The notes under the pieces: model-generated
What the model saw: only the letters and a program-made list of their open reading frames with translations
Database searches by the model: none
Told to the model about the DNA's origin: nothing
Translations under genes and position numbers: made by a program
Source: DTU089 sp964421815
GTDB lineage: Bacteria; Bacillota; Clostridia; Oscillospirales; Acutalibacteraceae
Direction of reading: 5' to 3'
DNA length: 64,000 nt
Assembly (NCBI GenBank): GCA_964421815.1
Contig: CAYQYT010000004.1
Span: 90,589-154,588 of the forward strand
Shown here: piece by piece, positions 53,162-62,474 of the stretch
How the letters are laid out: the number at the start of each line of letters is the position of its first letter
Position numbering within the stretch: position 1 is the stretch's first letter

Positions 53162-54232
53162 ATGAATGCAATAGATTTATTCGCCGGATGTGGCGGCTTG
53201 TCGAAAGGCTTTATGGATGCAGGATTTGACATACTTGTAGGAGTAGACAATGATCAAGCTGCTTTAAATACTTTTGCTAAAAACCATAATGGGGCAATTG
53301 CTATTAATGCAGATTTATCAAAGCAAGAGACTTTCGATGAAATTAAACGTATAGCTGGTGAAAGAAAAATTGATGTAGTTATTGCTGGACCACCGTGTCA
53401 GGGGTTCTCGTTAACAGGACCGAGAAATTTTGATGATGAAAGAAATAAACTATATTTGGCTGTTATTGAAATTGTAAAACAGTACAAACCAAAAGCTTTT
53501 ATTATTGAAAATGTTCCTGGAATGGCTACTTTATATGAAGGTCAAATAAAAGATGAGATACTCCGCAGATTTAAATCGATGGGATATAATATTGATTGCA
53601 AGATTCTTTGTGCAGCAGATTATGGTGTTCCACAAAATAGAAAACGATTGATTTTTATGGGGATTAGAGAAGATATTGGACTTCCTAAATTTCCGAATCC
53701 AACATTTACGCCTGAAAACTATCGTACCTGCAGAGATGCTATGAGTGATTTACCTTCATTGGAAAATGGTATCGGAGAAGATGTAGCTGAATACGAACAG
53801 GAGCCATTAACTGAATATCAAAGGTTAATGAGAGGAAAGTGTTCTGTTTTGCACAATCATTTAGGAACGAACCATACACAAATGGTCAAAGACACTATTG
53901 CTCTAGTCCCAGAAGGTGGGAACTATAAGGATCTTCCACCAGGTTGGGGAGAAAGTAGGAAATTCCATATGGCTTGGACTCGTTTGAATGGTAATACTCC
54001 AGCAAGAACTGTTGATACTGGCCACCGAAATTTATTTCATTATGAATATAATAGAGTTCCAACTGTACGTGAAAGTGCTAGAATACAGTCTTTCCCAGAT
54101 GATTTTATTTTTACTGGGACAAAAACACAACAGAGCAGACAGGTTGGTAATGCAGTTCCTCCTTTGTTAGGACAAGCTCTTGGTGAGGCAATAATGAATA
54201 TTATACAGGAGAAGGAAAATGAAGAAATCTAA
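53162..54232 (+). CDS. DNA (cytosine-5)-methyltransferase 1
   Basis: The 356-residue enzyme has motif I (DLFAGCGGLSKGFMDAGF), the catalytic motif IV GPPCQGFSLTG with Cys79, motif VI FIIENVPGM, motif VIII QNRKRLIFMG, and motif X QVGNAVPPLLGQALGEA. It methylates cytosine at C5 within a short target read by the region around residues 170-290. It overlaps the next methyltransferase gene by 14 bases. The two together suggest a non-palindromic target needing one enzyme per strand. Confidence 0.95.
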   Translation: MNAIDLFAGCGGLSKGFMDAGFDILVGVDNDQAALNTFAKNHNGAIAINADLSKQETFDEIKRIAGERKIDVVIAGPPCQGFSLTGPRNFDDERNKLYLAVIEIVKQYKPKAFIIENVPGMATLYEGQIKDEILRRFKSMGYNIDCKILCAADYGVPQNRKRLIFMGIREDIGLPKFPNPTFTPENYRTCRDAMSDLPSLENGIGEDVAEYEQEPLTEYQRLMRGKCSVLHNHLGTNHTQMVKDTIALVPEGGNYKDLPPGWGESRKFHMAWTRLNGNTPARTVDTGHRNLFHYEYNRVPTVRESARIQSFPDDFIFTGTKTQQSRQVGNAVPPLLGQALGEAIMNIIQEKENEEI

Positions 54233-55463
54233 AATTCGTTCCATAGATTTATTTGCAGGTTGTGGTGGCTTGATGGATGGATTCGAACAGTCGGGGGCAT
54301 TTGAGACAATTGCTGCTGTAGAGTGGGAGAAGGTACCATGCAAGAACATTGAAAATAGATTGCGAAAAAAATGGAAGTATTCAGATGCAGAAGAGCGAGT
54401 TTTACGCTTTGATATACAGAGAACGGATGAGTTATTTAATGGGTGGGTCGAAGACAAAGAGTATGGCAGTTCAGTAGGCTTAGACCAACTTATTAACGCC
54501 GCAGGTGGAATAGATATGGTGATTGGCGGTCCACCATGTCAAGCTTATTCTATTGCTGGACGAGTTCGAGATGAATTCGGCATGAAAAATGATTATCGAA
54601 ATTATTTGTTTGAAAGTTATATAAAGGTTCTTAAAAGATACAAACCTAAAGCGTTTATTTTTGAAAATGTACCAGGAATATTGAGCGCTAAACCTGGAGA
54701 TAGGCCGATAATAAATATTATTCAGGAAAGTTTTGATGAGGCAGGATATCTGTTGTTTCCTGATTTAGGGAAAGCAGTTATAGATTTTACAAACTATGGA
54801 GTGCCGCAAAATCGAAAAAGAATTATAATTTTTGGTGTTTGTAAAGAGATTTTTGGAGATAAGAGTGAAGATGCGGTTCGTTATTTTTATGAAGAGGCTT
54901 TATTAAAACATCAAGTAGATAAGAAAAAAACTGCATTTGATGCAATAGGCGATCTTCCGAAACTTTATCCAGTGCAGGAGGATATGAAGGTAAATGGTGC
55001 TAGAACAAGACATACTCTTCCAGAGAGTGATGTGCCAAATCATGTAGCAAGATGGCAAAGTGATAGGGATATCGGAATTTTTAAACTGTTAGCAGAAGAT
55101 ATAGAGACTGGGCGTAATCAGTATATTTCAACTGAAGCATTAAAAAGACTCTATACTGAAATGACTGGAAAAAATTCAAATGTTCATAAATATCATGTAA
55201 TCCGTTGGGATGAACCAAGTAATCTTATTCCTGCTCACCTTTATAAGGATGGTTTACGCCATATTCATCCGGATTCAACTCAACAACGAACTATAACAGT
55301 TAGAGAAGCTGCGAGATTACAGACATTTGCTGATGATTATGTTTTTGAGGGCAGTAATATGGAATTGTATAAAATGATTGGAAATGCAGTTCCACCATTG
55401 TTTGCAAAGTGTTGTGCAGAAGCAGTTGTTGATACCTTGTCAGTATTCGGTATCATAAAGTAA
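54219..55463 (+). CDS. DNA (cytosine-5)-methyltransferase 2
   Basis: The 414-residue enzyme has motif I (DLFAGCGGLMDGFEQSGAFE), catalytic motif IV GGPPCQAYSIAGRVR with Cys107, motif VI FIFENVPGI, motif VIII PQNRKRIIIFGV and motif X MIGNAVPPLFAKCCAEA. It carries an insertion after motif IV that methyltransferase 1 lacks, and its target domain is different. Such pairs, each modifying one strand, are known in LlaJI and similar systems. AGGAGAAGGA precedes the ATG. Confidence 0.95.
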   Translation: MKKSKIRSIDLFAGCGGLMDGFEQSGAFETIAAVEWEKVPCKNIENRLRKKWKYSDAEERVLRFDIQRTDELFNGWVEDKEYGSSVGLDQLINAAGGIDMVIGGPPCQAYSIAGRVRDEFGMKNDYRNYLFESYIKVLKRYKPKAFIFENVPGILSAKPGDRPIINIIQESFDEAGYLLFPDLGKAVIDFTNYGVPQNRKRIIIFGVCKEIFGDKSEDAVRYFYEEALLKHQVDKKKTAFDAIGDLPKLYPVQEDMKVNGARTRHTLPESDVPNHVARWQSDRDIGIFKLLAEDIETGRNQYISTEALKRLYTEMTGKNSNVHKYHVIRWDEPSNLIPAHLYKDGLRHIHPDSTQQRTITVREAARLQTFADDYVFEGSNMELYKMIGNAVPPLFAKCCAEAVVDTLSVFGIIK

Positions 55464-55481
55464 TGAAAGGAGGAGCGCATC

Positions 55482-58400
55482 ATGGCATATACAACACCAC
55501 AAGCTGTGGAAGCTTTAAATGAATATATGGGCTGTGATGAAGCCTTAAAACAATACATTGATGGTACAAAGAATAGAGGCTTTGTTCTGCCATTGGAAAC
55601 AGGAGAAAAGATTGTGATATTTGTTTATCCGTTGGTACACAAACAGGATAATACAAAGAATTACTTTGATACAAGAGATAGTGGTGCATATGAAAGAGGC
55701 GTTGCATGGCGCTATGCATTAGAACATGGTTTTAAGTACTATTGTTTTGGACTTAATAGTTCTGTTGAAAAATATCAAGATTATATTTTTAGTCTTGAAT
55801 GTGGAGAAGAAACAATTGAAAAAATTTCTGGCACTAAAAATGGACAAAGAAATGGCCCAGGAAACCAGATTATTATTCCAAACAATTATGCGCCGTCTCT
55901 TCCTTTTGATCGAATAGTTAATAAATTGGGAATTTATATCGCAGTAATTCATAAAAATAGAATTTATGATTACATTTCTATGTACGACAATAGACCATAT
56001 TTAACAACAAGTACAGATGAAGTTGTGCAAGAAGTTGATGCGGAAAATGAATATGAGAAAGCCGCTAAATACCTTCAATCATATGTTTCTGAAGTTGGAT
56101 TCGAAATTCCTGACAAGAAGGAAGAAATCGAAAAGGTCTTAAGTGATTTTAACACAAGATTTTCTCCAGAGATTTTAGCTGCATTGCCGGATGATGATCT
56201 TTTGGATTATTTGTTTTACACACAAGGAGATAATCAAGAAGCTTTGTGTTGTTGGCTTGAGATGAATAAGGATTGTAGAAATCATTTCGGTAGTATTTCC
56301 GGAGGTTCTGCATATAAATTTGGTTTGTTTCAAAAACAGAAAACCGGAGAATGGACAACAGGTAGTCCTCAAAAGCCACAAGTACTTACAGAGGACGAAG
56401 CGTTAGAACTTGGTCGTGGCATTCGAGATGCATTGGTAATGGCTGCAGAAATTGTTCAAGGTGCAACTCTCAATACTATAGCGGATTACGAGGCGTTGGA
56501 TACAGAACTTATGTCAAAAGTCGGAGAACCTTATTGTAATTGGGGATGGTTCCATAAATATTTATCTATGGTCTGCCCAGATAAATTAAGTTCTTATCAT
56601 TCTTCTGATTGGCAGAGACATATTCTTTATGCATTGAAAATAAAGCCGAGTGACAGATATTTTACTCGAAGTGGTCAGTTAGCTATGATCGAAAACTATG
56701 CGGATTGGTATTATAGCGAATTTAAAGATGTACTGAATGAACGCTTCGGTGGTGACATTATTCAATTCGTAAGAATTGGTACTTCTGATGATACAAAGAA
56801 TTATGCTGCGGAATGGAATCAGAAATCAGTAGTAGGCATTGGTTGGAGAGACATAGGATCACTAGAGGATTATGTTGCGGGTGAAAGCCTTGATAAAGGG
56901 GCTATTTCAGAGACATTGAAAGAAAAATTCGGTTATGCAGAGAATGTGGCATCACGAAAGGCAGGAGAACTTATTCGCTTCTATAAAACAGATGCAAGCA
57001 CGGTAATGGTGGCTATGGATGGCGAAAGTTTAATTGCGTTTGTAGACGATATTGGCAATTACTTTTATGATGCTACATCTGCAATGGCAAATATGAAGCC
57101 TGGTACATGGCATCGTAATTTTGCTTCTGGTGAACAACTTCCGACAAAAACAGAAGGAAAATTGACTTCGTGCTATCCTTTAACGGATGAAGAAAATTTG
57201 ATGTTCCTGTATGAAAGATACTATTACGGTAGTGAAGAAATTATTGATGAAGTGGATGAAATTGAGTTTGACGATCCGGAAGAACGCAACAAACGAAATT
57301 TCCGTACCTGGATGGAAACTCAAGTGAAACCGGAAGGTGATTCGGATGCCGGACAGCCTTACACTGTAAATTCTATTAATCAATACGTGAGCAACATTTC
57401 AAATACTCCTCTGCCATCTCACGAAGGACATAGCATATTCTTTACAGATGCTGTTGCCGAAGTAAAAGACTGTATAGTGATGTTGGAAGCATCAGAAAGA
57501 AAAAATAATACTCAGAGAAGTGCTGTTAAGAAATACTTGACGTATTTGATGGCATTGCAGGAGGTTAATATGCCGTTGATTTATAATACAGAATTAGAAA
57601 CTGAATATGAGAGAAATCGCATTGTCTTTGGTGCCCCTGGAACCGGTAAGAGTTTCAATCTGAAAAGGGATTGCGAAGAGTGTCTGAAGGATACAACAGG
57701 CTCTTATGAGCGTGTTACTTTCCATCCTGATTATACATATTCTCAGTTTGTTGGAACATATAAGCCAGTGTCTGATGGTACAACAATTCGATATGAGTTT
57801 GTACCTGGACCGTTTATGCGTGTATATGTTGAAGCAATGAAGAGTGCCCGCTCAATGGATCCGCAGCCGCATATCCTTATCATTGAGGAAATTAATAGAG
57901 CCAAGGTTGCTGCTGTTTTTGGGGATGTGTTTCAGTTGCTCGACCGCGATGATGATGGTGTGAGTGAATATGAAATTCAGACATCTGAGGATATTAGGAA
58001 GTATCTTGCAAGAGAACTTAAATGCGATGCCGATAAGTGCAAGAAAATCAAGATTCCAAACAATATGTTTATTTGGGCAACTATGAATAGTGCTGACCAA
58101 GGAGTATTTCCTATGGATACTGCGTTTAAGCGTCGCTGGAACTTCGAATATCTTGGTATCAACGAAAACCAAGACAAAATCAAAGGTAGAGTGGCTGTAG
58201 GTAATTCTGTTACACAGGAAATTGAATGGAATGTACTTAGACGTGCAATTAACGAAAAACTTGCAAAAGAATACAAAGTTAATGAAGATAAGCTGATGGG
58301 ACCTTTCTTCATCTCCAAGCGTGTGCTGAAAACCGTAAGCGAAGAGGACGATACCATCAGAGATGCAACTCGTTTTATCGAGGTATTCAAGAGCAAGGTT

Positions 58401-58571
58401 ATTATGTATCTCTATGAAGATGCAGCAAAACAGCATAAACATAAGTTGTTCTCTGGTTGCGAAGATACTACCAAGTATTCTGCTGTATGTGACAGTTTTG
58501 ATGAAATTGGAATTCAGATTTTTGGAGAGGATTTTGAGGAGGCTTATTACAATCTGCAGAAAGGATGTTAG
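55482..58571 (+). CDS. McrB-like AAA+ GTPase with EVE-like domain (restriction subunit)
   Basis: The 1029-residue protein has an unassigned N-terminal region (1 to about 415, including EQ-rich and WCNW segments), an EVE/PUA-like domain around 420-550 (AAEWNQKSVVGIGWRDIGSLEDY...AGELIRF), and a McrB-type AAA+ domain. The AAA+ motifs are Walker A GAPGTGKS 717-724, Walker B HILIIEEINRA near 797, and the McrB MNSADQG signature near 868, then FKRRW. EVE domains recognise modified cytosines, so it may be directed at methylated or otherwise modified DNA. It matches the LlaJI.R1/McrB role as GTP-driven translocase. AGGAGG precedes the ATG. Confidence 0.9.
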   Translation: MAYTTPQAVEALNEYMGCDEALKQYIDGTKNRGFVLPLETGEKIVIFVYPLVHKQDNTKNYFDTRDSGAYERGVAWRYALEHGFKYYCFGLNSSVEKYQDYIFSLECGEETIEKISGTKNGQRNGPGNQIIIPNNYAPSLPFDRIVNKLGIYIAVIHKNRIYDYISMYDNRPYLTTSTDEVVQEVDAENEYEKAAKYLQSYVSEVGFEIPDKKEEIEKVLSDFNTRFSPEILAALPDDDLLDYLFYTQGDNQEALCCWLEMNKDCRNHFGSISGGSAYKFGLFQKQKTGEWTTGSPQKPQVLTEDEALELGRGIRDALVMAAEIVQGATLNTIADYEALDTELMSKVGEPYCNWGWFHKYLSMVCPDKLSSYHSSDWQRHILYALKIKPSDRYFTRSGQLAMIENYADWYYSEFKDVLNERFGGDIIQFVRIGTSDDTKNYAAEWNQKSVVGIGWRDIGSLEDYVAGESLDKGAISETLKEKFGYAENVASRKAGELIRFYKTDASTVMVAMDGESLIAFVDDIGNYFYDATSAMANMKPGTWHRNFASGEQLPTKTEGKLTSCYPLTDEENLMFLYERYYYGSEEIIDEVDEIEFDDPEERNKRNFRTWMETQVKPEGDSDAGQPYTVNSINQYVSNISNTPLPSHEGHSIFFTDAVAEVKDCIVMLEASERKNNTQRSAVKKYLTYLMALQEVNMPLIYNTELETEYERNRIVFGAPGTGKSFNLKRDCEECLKDTTGSYERVTFHPDYTYSQFVGTYKPVSDGTTIRYEFVPGPFMRVYVEAMKSARSMDPQPHILIIEEINRAKVAAVFGDVFQLLDRDDDGVSEYEIQTSEDIRKYLARELKCDADKCKKIKIPNNMFIWATMNSADQGVFPMDTAFKRRWNFEYLGINENQDKIKGRVAVGNSVTQEIEWNVLRRAINEKLAKEYKVNEDKLMGPFFISKRVLKTVSEEDDTIRDATRFIEVFKSKVIMYLYEDAAKQHKHKLFSGCEDTTKYSAVCDSFDEIGIQIFGEDFEEAYYNLQKGC

Positions 58572-58574
58572 GAT

Positions 58575-60038
58575 ATGAAGATTATTTCTTGTTTTGTTAG
58601 AGAACAGCAGCGTTATACAAAGAACCAACTGCGTACTATGTTCTCCTACGATGATGAGGGAATAGAGAAATTTATAAAAAGCCTAAAATCCTACGGCATT
58701 TTGAAGACTGTTGCGAATACTGCAGAACAGAAAGAGCTGACAGACCTTGTTGACGAAGATGTACAAGTGATTGATGAAACAGCCGGAAATGACGATTGCT
58801 ACTATGTATTTACATATGTCGGTGTTATAACTATCGGTAATCGTGTGATTAAAGTGTATCCTAAATATATTCTTTCTGAAAACGAACCACTTACGCGAAT
58901 GAAACAGATTGTGAAAGTTCTTGAACGATATAGCCATTCTGAGGAACAAATTGTAAATTTGTTTAATGGAGACGGTGATAACCGCAGTTTTAATATACTT
59001 GCGGTTATCCTGTATCTATTGAATGACTACTATGAATACGGTGTTTATAACAACAGTGAAGATATCCTTGAAGTGAATGGTGAGGGAGATATTTTATGGA
59101 ATAGAACTATTGATGATGGTTTTGCAATTATTGAAGACGGTCGCCCTTATTATACGGAACTGATAACTCATAGATCTGTTGAAGACGAGATGGACTATTT
59201 TAAGCGTTTGCACGAATGTATTCTCACAGAATGTTCCAAGCAACTCCATGATGCGGGATTGGAAGAACTGTTTGAAATGGAAACGGTGTCTTTGAGTGAT
59301 GAGTCTTTGGAGGATTTTGGTGATAAAGAATATATTCTTGAAAGAATTATGAAAGAACTTAATGTTCAATTCAATACACACAGGCAGATTCTGCTGAAAA
59401 CACTTTACACTTATATTTCGCAAGACAGAAAAATGCTTGAAGAAAATCAAGGCATCAGTATGTTTGGCACTACCGCTTTTCATGCTGTATGGGAAAAGGC
59501 GTGTGCTGCAGTGTTTGGTAATAAGTTAGGTACTCCAATAGGTCAGCTTCAAATGAAAGAACCATTGGCAGAAGGATATAACAAAAAGACAAAATTGATA
59601 GATTTGGTGGAAAAGCCTAAATGGTGTGGAGACGGTTTTGTTTATGAGCCAAAAGATACTCTTATCCCCGATCTCATTACAATCAATGAGTATGATGGAC
59701 AAGATTGTTTTATTATTTTTGATGCAAAATATTATATACTTCAGCTTGAACGGGGGCGCACACTTAGGGGGAATCCAGGTGTTGGCGATGTTGTGAAACA
59801 ATATATGTATCAGCTGGCATACAGAAAGTTTTTGGAAGATCATCATATTGCAGTAGTCAAGAATTGTTTTTTGATGCCGACTGAAGTAAAAGAAATTATA
59901 AACAAAGGCAAGGCGAAACTAAATATGCTTTCGAACTTAGACTTGGAGGATATTCAAATTCGTCTTATTCCAGCAGATATGCTTTTCGATTGTTATCTGA
60001 GTCGAAAAAAGATAGCGATTGAAAAATTGAAATTGTAA
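58575..60038 (+). CDS. McrC/LlaJI-type nuclease subunit
   Basis: The 487-residue protein has the McrC-like N-terminal region (YVFTYVGVITIGNRVIKVYPKY) and a PD-(D/E)xK nuclease core: PD at 365-366 (IPDLITINEY) and DAK at 383-385 (IIFDAKYY), ending with a conserved YQLAYRKF. It starts 3 bases after the McrB-like gene, so the pair is co-translated. LlaJI.R2-type subunits cut DNA when activated by the McrB partner. Confidence 0.9.
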   Translation: MKIISCFVREQQRYTKNQLRTMFSYDDEGIEKFIKSLKSYGILKTVANTAEQKELTDLVDEDVQVIDETAGNDDCYYVFTYVGVITIGNRVIKVYPKYILSENEPLTRMKQIVKVLERYSHSEEQIVNLFNGDGDNRSFNILAVILYLLNDYYEYGVYNNSEDILEVNGEGDILWNRTIDDGFAIIEDGRPYYTELITHRSVEDEMDYFKRLHECILTECSKQLHDAGLEELFEMETVSLSDESLEDFGDKEYILERIMKELNVQFNTHRQILLKTLYTYISQDRKMLEENQGISMFGTTAFHAVWEKACAAVFGNKLGTPIGQLQMKEPLAEGYNKKTKLIDLVEKPKWCGDGFVYEPKDTLIPDLITINEYDGQDCFIIFDAKYYILQLERGRTLRGNPGVGDVVKQYMYQLAYRKFLEDHHIAVVKNCFLMPTEVKEIINKGKAKLNMLSNLDLEDIQIRLIPADMLFDCYLSRKKIAIEKLKL

Positions 60039-60087
60039 CAAATACCCATGATATGAAGATAATTTGTTTAAAGGAGGCGAGTGATTT

Positions 60088-60810
60088 ATGCGTACATTTA
60101 ATTATGCTGCGTATGCACGGACAATTGAATTAGGTATTGCAAGCCCCAACATGACTAAAATCGCACAGGCTCTCTTTGAACCCATTATCAGTCATGCGAG
60201 TGTAGTTAATCATCGTGGAAATCCATACAATATTGACCCAAAACAAGCAAAAGCATGGTATGAACAGACAAAAGGCATTCCTGCAAATATTAAAACAGCT
60301 GCAGGATTGCCAGATATTGTGAACTCTATTGGAGACTACTTTTCGGAACATATTATTGATGAACTTGTCAATCAAATGAAGGAAGCAACCATGTATTCTG
60401 CGATGGTTTCTCTAATTCGCGATTCTGATCTTGACGATGAATCAAAGCGAGAATTATTGAAATGCTACGAAGATGGTGATAGAGCAGAATTTCTTGGACG
60501 TGCGTTTTTGTATGCTTTGGTTGGTGACAATTTAAAAAAGGATCCAGATGCAGAGGTTTTTCAAGTGGATGAGGATATCCGTACATTTAAGGAGTTAATA
60601 AAGAAAAGCTACAAAAAGCCTGAAAAGATCACTCCTCCAGATGAAATTGAAGATCACGAAATTGGCTATGTGCAAGAACTTTATAAGGTGTATCACGAAG
60701 AAACGGGAGAAGAATATGTACGTCCAGCAGATTTGGATACGCACCTCCTAACAAGGTACTGCTGTCCGTATTGTTACCAAAGCCTGATTGCAATGCCTGC
60801 AAGCCTGTAA
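60088..60810 (+). CDS. Uncharacterised defence-linked protein, C-terminus probably altered
   Basis: The 240-residue protein is soluble: helical, with AAYARTIELGIASPN and LKCYEDGDRAEFLGRAFLYALVGDNLK (a pattern I know from N- or C-terminal modules of some defence proteins), then an Asp/Glu-rich tail. I do not recognise a family. AAAGGAGG precedes the ATG, 49 bases after the McrC gene, so it probably belongs to the same operon. From about 60750 its codons run antisense to a yhgE-like sequence, so the last 20 residues (including RYCCPYC) are probably foreign and the true C-terminus lost. Confidence 0.6.
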   Translation: MRTFNYAAYARTIELGIASPNMTKIAQALFEPIISHASVVNHRGNPYNIDPKQAKAWYEQTKGIPANIKTAAGLPDIVNSIGDYFSEHIIDELVNQMKEATMYSAMVSLIRDSDLDDESKRELLKCYEDGDRAEFLGRAFLYALVGDNLKKDPDAEVFQVDEDIRTFKELIKKSYKKPEKITPPDEIEDHEIGYVQELYKVYHEETGEEYVRPADLDTHLLTRYCCPYCYQSLIAMPASL

Positions 60811-62248
60811 GAAGTTGTGAAGTGTTGTTTTTTACATCTTTCATACCTTCTGTCAAATTTGAAACTCCACCGCTAACCTGTTGAGCACCTGACTTAAGAG
60901 AAGAGAGGCTGTTGTCAAGCTGTTCAAATCCGCTGACTGCCGCATTAAGATACTGAGTATCACCTGTTGTCTGATAGTATTTTAAAGCGTTTAAAGCATT
61001 CGTATAATTTGTGCTGAATGTGCCGATGCCCTCATACACCTGTGATGCACCGGAGGAAAGGGCATCAAGACTGCTGTCGGGAGCTGTTTGCTCAAACTGT
61101 TGCGATGAAGCCTGAACCTGTGTAACAATTTGATTTAATCCTTCGTTTGCCTGATTAATACCATTATAAAGATTATTTGCCCCTGCACTTGCACTTTCAA
61201 CACCTGTTGTGTATGCGTCGATACCGTTGGCAAGAGTAACAGCACCTGAATTGGCAGACGATACTCCATCTGTATATGTTTGAATTCCGCTTTTAAGAGC
61301 TGTGGCACCTGCGTTTAATTGCTGTGCACCCGCAGTAAGAGTAGGACTGTTTGATTTTAAAGTGCCAAGACCTGTGCTGAGCTGAAGTGCTCCATTATTA
61401 AGCAATGCCGCACCGCCTGACAACTCCGGAACCTTTGAATTTAAAGTAGTTGTTCCGTTTCTTAGGGCAACTGAACCGTCTGTAAGCTGCTGAACACCAT
61501 CGGCTAATTGAGGAACTGAGGTATTTAAGGTATTTGCCCCTTTGTCAAGTGTTTTAATTCCGTCAAGAAGTGTTACTGCACCGTCTGACACCTGTTTACT
61601 GCCGTCAGCAAGGGCACTTGATCCTTCGGATAATTTATCTGCTCCGTCAGCAAGCTCGTTAGTACCGCTACTCAGTTTTCCGGATCCGTCCGATAATTGC
61701 TTGAATCCGTTTTGCAGCTCGCCCATTGAATCGGGTACGCTTTCCAACTTGTCGCAAAGAGTAGCAATTATTTCTTTATCAATGCTCGAATTAACTGTTT
61801 GCTTAATTGTAGGCATTGCGTTTTCAAGTATCTGTGCCGCAAGATAATTCTTTTTTTGGTTTGCGGTGTAAACGATTGAACTGTGTAACTTTTCAGTGTC
61901 CTTTGACGCTGTTGATGCGTTACTTGAAAAATCTTTAGGAATTGTTATTGATGCGTAATAATCATTTTCAAGTACACCTTGTTCTGCGTCTGCCTTATCG
62001 GTAAATACAAATTTCAGTGTTCCGTCCTTTTCAAGATTATCGCAGATTTCCTGACCGAGATTTCTTTCCTCTCCGTTAATAACAGCACCGCTGTCAAGAT
62101 TAACTACTGCCACGGGAACATCATCAAGTCTTGCATACGGATCCCAGAATGCTCCTAAATAAAAATAGGAATAAAGCAAAGGGATAACCAGTACGCCTAT
62201 GATGATTGCTGCTTTCATAATCAACGGCGTTTTCTTTTTTTCTTTCAT
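60629..62248 (-). CDS. YhgE/Pip domain-containing protein, 3' truncated
   Basis: The protein starts with a cytoplasmic KEKKKTP, a transmembrane helix (AAIIIGVLVIPLLYSYFYLGAFWDPY) and the VPVAVVNLDSG motif of YhgE/Pip/ABC-2 type proteins. It continues with many SG..L..G repeats in a long extracytoplasmic coiled region, but the C-terminal multi-helix membrane domain expected of full YhgE (700 or more residues) is missing. The last 40 residues, from about GGAYPNLLD, are antisense of the island protein. It is thus likely broken. AGGAG precedes the ATG. Confidence 0.75.
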   Translation of the reverse strand: MKEKKKTPLIMKAAIIIGVLVIPLLYSYFYLGAFWDPYARLDDVPVAVVNLDSGAVINGEERNLGQEICDNLEKDGTLKFVFTDKADAEQGVLENDYYASITIPKDFSSNASTASKDTEKLHSSIVYTANQKKNYLAAQILENAMPTIKQTVNSSIDKEIIATLCDKLESVPDSMGELQNGFKQLSDGSGKLSSGTNELADGADKLSEGSSALADGSKQVSDGAVTLLDGIKTLDKGANTLNTSVPQLADGVQQLTDGSVALRNGTTTLNSKVPELSGGAALLNNGALQLSTGLGTLKSNSPTLTAGAQQLNAGATALKSGIQTYTDGVSSANSGAVTLANGIDAYTTGVESASAGANNLYNGINQANEGLNQIVTQVQASSQQFEQTAPDSSLDALSSGASQVYEGIGTFSTNYTNALNALKYYQTTGDTQYLNAAVSGFEQLDNSLSSLKSGAQQVSGGVSNLTEGMKDVKNNTSQLLTGLQALQSGFGNNTDSSTLLGGAYPNLLDVHILLPFLRDTPYKVLAHSQFRDLQFHLEE

Positions 62249-62346
62249 ACAATCGTCTCCTATAACTTGTTGTATTTTATTCTATTACAAATAGTAATTC
62301 AAATGTTATTGAAAGTCATTAAGCAAGTTATATAGAGTGCTTAAAA

Positions 62347-62374
62347 TTTTATCAAAAACTGCAATTTGATAAAA
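62347..62374. promoter_or_regulatory. Palindromic operator-like site upstream of a small gene
   Basis: TTTTATCAAA and TTTGATAAAA form a perfect 10-8-10 dyad that abuts a TATGAT (62383-62388), in the 226-base divergent gap between yhgE and the small gene at 62475. YhgE genes are often controlled by a TetR-type repressor, so this may be its operator. No regulator gene is in the window. Confidence 0.45.
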
Positions 62375-62474
62375 CTTTTTGCTATGATATTTTTATTGTT
62401 CGAATTAGTAAAATTATCTGGACATTAAAACTCCATTGTGGTATGTATTTGTACTGCAAGGGAGTTGATTGTTT

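Noticed and set aside
60629..60750. The yhgE frame's last 40 residues as genuine protein
   Set aside because: They are antisense to a gene in frame with a strong SD and match no YhgE domain; more probably a read-through into the junction.
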